From: Bacteroidales bacterium
GTDB lineage: Bacteria > Bacteroidota > Bacteroidia > Bacteroidales > Muribaculaceae
Reading direction: 5' to 3'
Length of the DNA: 22,468 bases
Assembly (NCBI GenBank): GCA_900767075.1
Contig: CAAFXX010000486.1
Coordinates: 1-22,468 of the forward strand
Below are positions 8,270 to 14,016 of this stretch, one piece after another. The notes under the pieces were generated by a model, which was not told the DNA's origin, made no database searches, and worked only from the letters and a program-made list of their open reading frames with translations. The position numbers and the translations under genes are program-made. Numbering within the stretch: position 1 is the stretch's first letter; each line of letters opens with the position of its first letter.

Positions 8270-9307
8270 ATGCCTACAGATGGAGACGATGGAAGGAGGC
8301 ATGAGGAGTTGTTGCCGCCTTATTGGCATGAGAAAAAGCCGAGTTATTGGCGCCGTGCCTTTAATCACGACTATTCCGGTCGCTTTATTTATTTCATAAC
8401 CCTTGTCAAGAAGCCTGGATTGCCTGATTTCGGGAGGATCATTACCAGCTATGGGGAAAAGCCGGAGAATGCTTGGAGCCGTCTCTCCGAGCTTGGCATG
8501 ATAATAAAGAAGGCTTTAAAGGAGATGCCGATGAGGCAGCCGACCGTCAGGGTCATGCAGTCGGTGATCATGCCCGATCATCTGCATCTCATGCTATATT
8601 TTACGGAGAAGGGGGCTTTGAGTCTGGGAGAATGGATAGGGATTTTCAAGACCCTTGTCGGAAAGCTTTATTGGGAAAATGTTTTGAGGAAGGAGGGGAA
8701 AGAGAAAATTTCTGTGTTCATTTCAAATTTTCATGACCGCATTATTCGCGACAGGAGGCATCTTGCAGTCGAGAATAAGTATATGGTTGAGAATCCGCGC
8801 AGACTTTTTATGAAGATGCATTGTCATGACTATTTTCGCGTGTGCGGAAGAATCCGCGTCGGAGAGAAGGAATATGCAATATTCGGGAATCCGCTGATAA
8901 TTATGAAGCCCAATATTTCGGCGGTAAAGGTGAGCCGGAAGGATGACGATAAGAAGCGGGAGGCTGACCGCCGCCGCTGGTTTTATGAGGCGGCGCGCGA
9001 GACCGTGCTTGCATCGCCGTTCATTAATCCGAAGGAGTTTGAGATTTATAGCGAGGCGGCGAAGATGGGGGCGGATATCATCTTGATCCGCGACAATGGC
9101 TTCAATAGCCGGTTTAAGCCCGACGGCAGATATTTTGACCATTGCGCCGCAGGGCATTTGCTGATAGTGGGGGAGACGGAGGTGCATTTTGACAAGAAGC
9201 ATGATTTCAGGGCGAAATGCATTGAGATGAACGGGGCGGCATCCGCCCTCGCCGCCGGCGATTTCGAGATAATCGAGCTGAAAATCCCGAAACATCGGGC
9301 TCTTTGA
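8270..9307 (+). CDS. Y1/HUH transposase-like protein (RAYT type) with an extra C-terminal domain
   Basis: N-terminal about 190 residues resemble the Y1_Tnp fold of IS200/IS605 transposases and REP-associated tyrosine transposases, which nick and rejoin single-stranded DNA hairpins. Seen: FIYFITLVKKPGLPDFGRI (39-57), the HUH-type motif MPDHLHLML (101-109, His104/His106), and KYMVENPRRL (170-179) with Tyr171 as candidate nucleophile. Residues about 205-345 are additional, with a charged linker (KDDDKKREADRRR, 224-236) then ASPFINPKEFEIYSEAAKMG (248-267), ADIILIRDNGF (268-278) and FKPDGRYFDHCAAGHLLIVG (282-301). This alternates beta-strand- and helix-like stretches and looks like a Rossmann-type module, loosely DprA/LOG-like; I do not know its function. 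Codon use is less GC-rich than its neighbours. It sits between SusD and the enzyme operon, has a weak promoter, and is followed at once by a long inverted repeat. No insertion-sequence ends are evident, so it may be a domesticated or REP-mobilising protein rather than a full transposon. Confidence 0.75.
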   Translation: MPTDGDDGRRHEELLPPYWHEKKPSYWRRAFNHDYSGRFIYFITLVKKPGLPDFGRIITSYGEKPENAWSRLSELGMIIKKALKEMPMRQPTVRVMQSVIMPDHLHLMLYFTEKGALSLGEWIGIFKTLVGKLYWENVLRKEGKEKISVFISNFHDRIIRDRRHLAVENKYMVENPRRLFMKMHCHDYFRVCGRIRVGEKEYAIFGNPLIIMKPNISAVKVSRKDDDKKREADRRRWFYEAARETVLASPFINPKEFEIYSEAAKMGADIILIRDNGFNSRFKPDGRYFDHCAAGHLLIVGETEVHFDKKHDFRAKCIEMNGAASALAAGDFEIIELKIPKHRAL

Positions 9308-9426
9308 TTCCTCCGCAAGCGCTCGGACACCGGAAGCTCCCCGACGATAGGGGCTATTTATGATGCAAATTATGATGCAGATTCCGAAGGCGGCGAGCTT
9401 CCGGTGTCCGAGGCTTGCCGAAGGAA
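9308..9426. repeat. Long imperfect inverted repeat (36-bp arms) after the transposase-like gene
   Basis: The left arm (9308-9343) begins the base after the stop codon. Its best core CTCGGACACCGGAAGCTC (9322-9339) is matched exactly in reverse complement by GAGCTTCCGGTGTCCGAG (9395-9412). Over the full 36 bases the arms differ by two substitutions and one compensating pair of single-base indels. The 47-base spacer (9344-9390) contains two TGATGCA words. This is the kind of REP/REPIN hairpin that RAYT proteins recognise; it could also act as a transcription stop, though no T-run follows. Confidence 0.85.
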
Positions 9427-9433
9427 GCAATGA

Positions 9434-9493
9434 TGCAATTGGCAATGCTGTAATCGACATGCTTGTAATCGGCATGGTTGCAATCGGCAGGGG
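9434..9493. repeat. Four tandem 15-bp degenerate repeats
   Basis: Exact 15-base period: TGCAATTGGCAATGC (9434), TGTAATCGACATGCT (9449), TGTAATCGGCATGGT (9464), TGCAATCGGCAGGGG (9479). The core is TGyAATCGrCATG. The block starts 7 bases after the long inverted repeat. On the reverse strand it reads as a five-residue repeat (CRLQx), but that frame looks like a by-product of the repeat, not a gene. Confidence 0.75.
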
Positions 9494-9514
9494 GCGGATG
9501 AGGGGGAGCTTATG

Positions 9515-9531
9515 GCCTTTAAGGGCTTTTT
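9515..9531 (+). terminator. Weak possible terminator after the repeat block
   Basis: GCC (9515-9517) and GGC (9524-9526) form a very short stem followed by five T (9527-9531). It could end the transposase-like transcript just before the next promoter, but the stem is marginal. Confidence 0.25.
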
Positions 9532-9559
9532 GCTAATAAGTGTAAAAATGACAATATTA

Positions 9560-9591
9560 TTTTGGAAATTGAGTTTATTTTTATAAATTTG
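9560..9591 (+). promoter_or_regulatory. Canonical Bacteroidetes promoter upstream of the enzyme operon
   Basis: TTTTG (9560-9564), exactly 19 bases, then TAAATTTG (9584-9591): a full consensus match. The predicted start is near 9598. If it drives GH127, the leader is about 410 bases and contains the three direct repeats; alternatively it makes a short RNA, and a second activated promoter closer to 10011 drives the operon. Confidence 0.65.
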
Positions 9592-9715
9592 TGGTGTTAA
9601 GAGAAAAACTCGATTTAACTCATAATTTTTTAACATTTTTGGCAGTCAAAGTTGCCGTAAACCCAAATTTGGAAGTGTTTTCAAGCTAAATTCGTCGATT
9701 ATGCAATGATCCCGG

Positions 9716-9886
9716 TAAAATTAAGAATAGCTCTCTTAAATTGAGTTCACTTAAGCAGACCTTACCTTAAAATTAAGTTGGCTCAAATATGCCGAGATGT
9801 CAGTAAGTATGCTTGGCAATCGGATATTAAGCAGAGTCCTCTTAAACGGAGCTTCCTTAAAATTAAGCTGGCTCAAATATGTTGAG
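9716..9886 (+). repeat. Three direct repeats TAAAATTAAG-N4/5-CTC-N9-GAG
   Basis: Copies at 9716-9745, 9768-9796 and 9858-9886. Each has the exact word TAAAATTAAG, then 5, 4 and 4 bases, then CTC, exactly 9 bases, and GAG. In the third copy the second half is a perfect inverted repeat, GCTCAA (9871-9876), 5 bases, TTGAGC (9882-9887). Copies two and three lie in a larger duplication. They look like binding sites for a regulator of the GH127 operon, or RNA structures in its leader. Confidence 0.7.
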
Positions 9887-9908
9887 CTGCCGGTAGATAT
9901 ATGCTTGG
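9751..9908 (+). repeat. Imperfect 66-bp direct duplication, offset about 90 bases
   Basis: The segment 9751-9816 recurs at 9842-9908. The best part, CCTTAAAATTAAG-TGGCTCAAATATG (9765 and 9855), differs at a single base (T or C), and both copies end in TATGCTTGG. A one-base indel lies before this core and a two-base indel near the end. Confidence 0.75.
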
Positions 9909-10010
9909 AGCGGAGAGCTGATGGCTGGGGAAGATGCGAAGGGCTTGGGGGATTTTTCAGTTTGGGTGGAATTCATTGAAATTAACAATAACCTGTAGGT
10001 AACCTATATC

Positions 10011-12110
10011 ATGAATAAGAAATTCAGTCTTAGTGTGGTTCTTATGGCAGCGGCTGTCTCTGCGGCTTTTGCTCAGAGCAATGGTCTGACAGATACATCT
10101 GCCAGCAAGCATGCCATAATGGCAAATACGCCTCTCGGCGCCGTGAAATGGAACGGCGGTTTCTGGGGCAACCGTTTTAACGTATATAGCGGCACATCGC
10201 TTCAGAGCATGTGGAACACATGGAATAATCCCGATATCTCGCACGGCTTCCGCAATTTCGAGATTGCCGCCGGCACCGAGAAAGGTGAGCACTGGGGCCC
10301 TCCGTTCCATGATGGAGACATGTATAAATGGCTCGAGGGTGTAGCCGCCGTCTATGCAGTCAATAAGGATCCGAAGCTCGACGCCCTGATGGATAAATTC
10401 ATCGAACAGGTGGTGAAGGCACAGCGCGCCGACGGATATATCCATACTCCCGTAATCATCGAGGAACGCAACAAAGGCATCGACACACATGCCGACCGCA
10501 AGGATAACACCGTGATCGGCACGAAGGTCGGCTCGGAAGATGAGAAGGGCGCTTTCGCCAACCGTCTCAACTTCGAGACCTATAACCTCGGTCACCTCAT
10601 GACCGCCGGTATCATCCACAAGCGTGCCACCGGCAAGACCACTCTCTTCGACGCCGCAGTGAAGGCTACCGATTTCCTTTGCGGTTTCTACGAGACTGCC
10701 TCTGCTGAACTCGCGCGCAACGCCATCTGCCCGTCGCATTATATGGGTGTAGTAGAGATGTACCGCGAGACAAAGAATCCCCGTTATCTCGAGCTCGCGA
10801 AGAACTTGATCAACATCCGCGGTCTTGTCGAGAACGGTACCGACGACAATCAGGACCGCATCCCCTTCCGCGACCAGTATAACGCCATGGGTCACGCCGT
10901 GCGCGCCAACTACCTTTACGCCGGTGTCGCCGATCTCTACAACGAGACGGGCGAAGAGCAGCTCATGAAGAATCTTACCTCCATCTGGGATGACATCGTA
11001 AACCGCAAGATGTACGTGACCGGTGCATGCGGCTCCCTCTATGACGGCACCTCGCCCGACGGCACCTGCTACGAGCCCGACAGCATCCAGAAAGTCCACC
11101 AGAGCTACGGACGTCCTTACCAGCTTCCCAACAGCACCGCCCACAACGAGACATGCGCCAACATCGGCAACATGCTTTTCAACTGGCGTATGCTTTCGGC
11201 GACCGGCGACGCAAAATATGCCGACATCGTCGAGACCGCCCTCTATAACAGCGTGCTTTCAGGCGTAAGCCTTGACGGTAAGAAATATTTCTACACCAAC
11301 CCGCTCCGCATCAGCGACGACCTCCCGTACACCCTGCGCTGGCCCAAGACCAGAGAGGAATATATCAGCTGCTTCTGCTGTCCTCCCAATACGCTGCGCA
11401 CCATCTGTGAGGCTCAGAACTATGCCTATACCATCGGCGACAACACCCTCTACTGCAACCTTTACGGCGACAATGAGCTCAAGACCGAACTTAAGGTCGG
11501 CAAAAAGACTCAGCCTCTTGAAGTGACCCAGCAGACCGGCTATCCTTTCGACGGCAAGGTAGTGCTGACCATGAATAAGGCACCCAAAAAGCAGGCCCTC
11601 GCCCTCAAGCTCCGCATTCCTTCATGGTGTGACAAGGCTACCGTGACAGTTAACGGAGTGCCGCAGAATGTAACGGTCGCCCCCGACACATACGTCACCA
11701 TCGACCGCGTATGGAAAGCCGGCGACAAAGTAGAGCTCGATATGGCTATGCCCACACAGATTCTTGAGGCAAATCCTCTTGTCGAGGAGAACCGCAACCA
11801 GGTTGCCGTTAAGCGCGGTCCGATCGTTTACTGTCTCGAAAGCATCGACCTTCCCGCGGGCACCAAGCTTGACGACGTGCTTATTCCCGCCGACGCCAAG
11901 TTCACTACCAAGGATATCACCATCGACGGCTGCAATCTCACGGCTCTTGAAACCACAGCCCGCGTAGCCGACGAGGCAAGCTGGAAAGGAAAACTCTACC
12001 GTCCGGTCGGTGCAGCCAACAAGGAGGTGAAAGTCACCCTTATCCCTTACTTCGCATGGGGTAACCGCGATCACGCCGAGATGAGCGTATGGCTGCCGCT
12101 GGCACGATAA
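10011..12110 (+). CDS. GH127 family glycosidase, likely RG-II aceric acid hydrolase (BT1003-like)
   Basis: GH127 (DUF1680) enzymes are retaining glycosidases with a zinc-bound cysteine nucleophile, first known as beta-L-arabinofuranosidases; from memory, the RG-II member BT1003 removes aceric acid from chain B. 699 residues, signal peptide cleaved near AAFA-Q (21/22), periplasmic. Family blocks: WNGGFWGNRF (47-56), LNFETYNLGHLM (186-197), HNETCANIGN (378-387, Glu380/Cys382 as Zn ligands), ISCFCCPPNTLRT (452-464, with the Cys456/Cys457 pair giving nucleophile and Zn ligand) and KRGPIVYCLES near 600. Where the founding arabinofuranosidase HypBA1 has its acid/base Glu 16 residues before the ETC Glu, this protein has Gln364, after an inserted SPDGTCYEPDSIQK stretch (348-361), so specificity probably differs. 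First gene of the enzyme operon; GH141 follows after 31 bases. The RG-II role rests on gene order. Confidence 0.85.
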   Translation: MNKKFSLSVVLMAAAVSAAFAQSNGLTDTSASKHAIMANTPLGAVKWNGGFWGNRFNVYSGTSLQSMWNTWNNPDISHGFRNFEIAAGTEKGEHWGPPFHDGDMYKWLEGVAAVYAVNKDPKLDALMDKFIEQVVKAQRADGYIHTPVIIEERNKGIDTHADRKDNTVIGTKVGSEDEKGAFANRLNFETYNLGHLMTAGIIHKRATGKTTLFDAAVKATDFLCGFYETASAELARNAICPSHYMGVVEMYRETKNPRYLELAKNLINIRGLVENGTDDNQDRIPFRDQYNAMGHAVRANYLYAGVADLYNETGEEQLMKNLTSIWDDIVNRKMYVTGACGSLYDGTSPDGTCYEPDSIQKVHQSYGRPYQLPNSTAHNETCANIGNMLFNWRMLSATGDAKYADIVETALYNSVLSGVSLDGKKYFYTNPLRISDDLPYTLRWPKTREEYISCFCCPPNTLRTICEAQNYAYTIGDNTLYCNLYGDNELKTELKVGKKTQPLEVTQQTGYPFDGKVVLTMNKAPKKQALALKLRIPSWCDKATVTVNGVPQNVTVAPDTYVTIDRVWKAGDKVELDMAMPTQILEANPLVEENRNQVAVKRGPIVYCLESIDLPAGTKLDDVLIPADAKFTTKDITIDGCNLTALETTARVADEASWKGKLYRPVGAANKEVKVTLIPYFAWGNRDHAEMSVWLPLAR

Positions 12111-12141
12111 CCCGAATAGACACAACCTCAAACCTAACATA

Positions 12142-13965
12142 ATGAAACAACTCGTATTGGCAACGGCTCTGTCCCTGTCTGCATTGACTTTATCTGGCGC
12201 CGACGTTTATGTCTCGTCTTCGGGCGACGACATGAACGACGGCACTGTCGCTTCTCCAAAAGCCACCCTTACATCCGCGCTTCGCCAGGCACGCGAGATG
12301 CGCCGACTGAACGCACCCGGTATTGAAAACGGAATCACGATACATCTCGCTTCCGGCACATACGGTCTTTATGAACCCGTGTTCGTGCGTCCCGAGGACA
12401 GCGGTACGGCTACCTCTCCGACGGTTGTCAAGGGAGAGAACGGAGCCGTGCTCAGCGGCGGCGTAGAGGTGAAAGGCTGGCACCGGGAAGGGAAATTCTG
12501 GGTTGCCGACGCCCCGCAGTTCAACGGTCGTCCCCTCGATTTCCGTCAGCTTTGGGTGAACGGCAAAAAAGCCGTGCGTGCCCGTGATGTGGAGGATTTC
12601 GAGAAGATGGCGCGTATCATCAGCAACGACAAGAAGAACCGTCTGCTTTGGGTGCCGGCTTCGGCAGTGAAAAAGATAAAGGGTGCAAAATACCCTGAGA
12701 TGGTGCTTCATGAAATGTGGTGTGTAGCCAACCTGCGAATCAAGTCGATAGACATTCAGGGCGACAGTGCGGCAGTGCGTTTCCACGACCCGGAGAGCCG
12801 AATCCAGTTCGAGCATCCCTGGCCAAGCCCGATGGTCACCACCGACGGGCATAACTCGGCGTTCTATCTCACCAATGCGAAAGAGCTGCTCGACCGTCCC
12901 GGTGAATGGTATCATGACATCGACACCCGTAAGATCTATTACATGCCGATGCCGGGCGAGAAAATCAACACGGCGGTAGTCCCCGCCATCGAGACACTCG
13001 TGAACGTCGAGGGAACACTCGACCGCCCGGTTCGCGACGTAAGGTTTGAGAATGTAAGTTTCGAATATACCACATGGATGCGTCCATCCGAAAAGGGCCA
13101 CGTGCCACTGCAGGCAGGCATGTATATGACCGACGGCTATAAGCTGAGGCCGAAAATCGACCGTCCGCAGAACCATAAGCTCGACAATCAGGGCTGGCTC
13201 GGACGCCCTGCCGCCGCAGTGACGGTAAGCGGTGCCGACAACATCGACTTCCTCGGCTGTACATTCGAGCACCTCGGCTCCTCCGGCCTTGACTACGTGG
13301 AGGGAACCGACGGCGGACTTGTGGAAGGCTGTCTCTTCCGCGACATCGCAGGCTCCGGCATCGTTGCCGGAAGCTTCAGCCCCGCTTCTCTCGAAACGCA
13401 TCTTCCGTATGATCCTGCCGATACGAGAGAGATTGTCCGCAACCTCACGATCTCCAACAACCTCATCACCGATGTCACAAACGAAGACTGGGGTACACTC
13501 GGCATAGCCGCCGGATACGTCCGCGGCATTAATATCGAGCACAACGAGATATGCGACGTCTCCTACAGCGGCATAAGCCTGGGATGGGGATGGACCCGCA
13601 CCGTCAACGCTATGCGCGACAACCGGGTGCATGCAAATCTCATCCACAAATACGCTCGCCACATGTATGATGTAGCCGGCATCTATACCCTTGGATCGCA
13701 GCCCCACAGCTTCATAACCGAGAATACCGTGCGCGACATCTATACCCCCGGCTATGCCCACGACCCCAACCATTGGTTCTATCTCTACACCGATGAAGGC
13801 TCGTCGTTCATAACCGTGAAGGACAACTGGACGCAGGCGGAGAAATTCCTCAAGAACGCCAACGGCCCCGGCAATACATGGGAGAACAACGGTCCGCAGG
13901 TTTCAGACTCCATCAAGAATGCCGCCGGTCTTACCGACAAATTCTCTCATCTCAAGAACCGCTGA
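12142..13965 (+). CDS. GH141 family parallel beta-helix glycosidase, likely alpha-L-fucosidase (BT1002-like)
   Basis: GH141 is a right-handed parallel beta-helix family; from memory, BT1002 removes 2-O-methyl-fucose from RG-II chain B. 607 residues; signal peptide MKQLVLATALSLSALTLSGA, no lipobox. The N-terminus DVYVSSSGDDMNDGT-SPKATL (21-43) is the usual beta-helix entry. GLYEPVFVRPEDSG (71-84) and later rungs ending in I..N-I-D follow (about 290-545). Asp510 in MYDVAGIYTLG and Asp551 in YLYTDEGSS are 41 residues apart, the same spacing as the two catalytic Asp I recall for BT1002 (523 and 564). It lies 31 bases after GH127 and 51 before GH78, the BT1003-BT1002-BT1001 order. Other GH141 members are xylanases, so substrate is inferred from context. 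Confidence 0.78.
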   Translation: MKQLVLATALSLSALTLSGADVYVSSSGDDMNDGTVASPKATLTSALRQAREMRRLNAPGIENGITIHLASGTYGLYEPVFVRPEDSGTATSPTVVKGENGAVLSGGVEVKGWHREGKFWVADAPQFNGRPLDFRQLWVNGKKAVRARDVEDFEKMARIISNDKKNRLLWVPASAVKKIKGAKYPEMVLHEMWCVANLRIKSIDIQGDSAAVRFHDPESRIQFEHPWPSPMVTTDGHNSAFYLTNAKELLDRPGEWYHDIDTRKIYYMPMPGEKINTAVVPAIETLVNVEGTLDRPVRDVRFENVSFEYTTWMRPSEKGHVPLQAGMYMTDGYKLRPKIDRPQNHKLDNQGWLGRPAAAVTVSGADNIDFLGCTFEHLGSSGLDYVEGTDGGLVEGCLFRDIAGSGIVAGSFSPASLETHLPYDPADTREIVRNLTISNNLITDVTNEDWGTLGIAAGYVRGINIEHNEICDVSYSGISLGWGWTRTVNAMRDNRVHANLIHKYARHMYDVAGIYTLGSQPHSFITENTVRDIYTPGYAHDPNHWFYLYTDEGSSFITVKDNWTQAEKFLKNANGPGNTWENNGPQVSDSIKNAAGLTDKFSHLKNR

Positions 13966-14016
13966 GCAATCAGCGCAATGAAGCATAAAATATACGAATC
14001 AAGATAATCTGAAATC

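Larger units (their letters stand above)
9494..10010 (+). other. Non-coding region upstream of the GH127 operon
   Basis: More than 500 bases without a convincing gene. It is AT-rich to about 9890 and contains a weak hairpin with T-run (9515-9531), a canonical promoter (9560-9591), a perfect 10-bp palindrome CCAAATTTGG (9663-9672), three structured direct repeats (9716-9886) and a GC-richer final stretch to the GH127 start. A weak -7-like TCAGTTTG (9957-9964) lies 47 bases before the start codon. Confidence 0.7.

Noticed and set aside
9370..9636. Reverse-strand frame with CRLQ repeats
   Set aside because: It is produced by translating the 15-bp tandem repeat and palindrome; no start context or domain supports it.
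9716..9908. CRISPR-like array
   Set aside because: Only three copies, unequal spacing (52 and 90 bases), short AT-rich repeats and no cas genes.
9797..9979. 60-codon frame in the leader of the GH127 operon
   Set aside because: It overlaps the duplicated repeat region and shows no signal or family motif.
8054..10010. A complete insertion sequence around the transposase-like gene
   Set aside because: No matching ends or target-site duplication found on the two sides; the inverted repeat lies entirely on the right.
12190..13773. 527-codon open frame antisense to GH141, with similar long ones at 17309-18775, 9957-11144 and 4713-5900
   Set aside because: The sense frames carry signal peptides and catalytic motifs; the antisense frames are low-information shadows.
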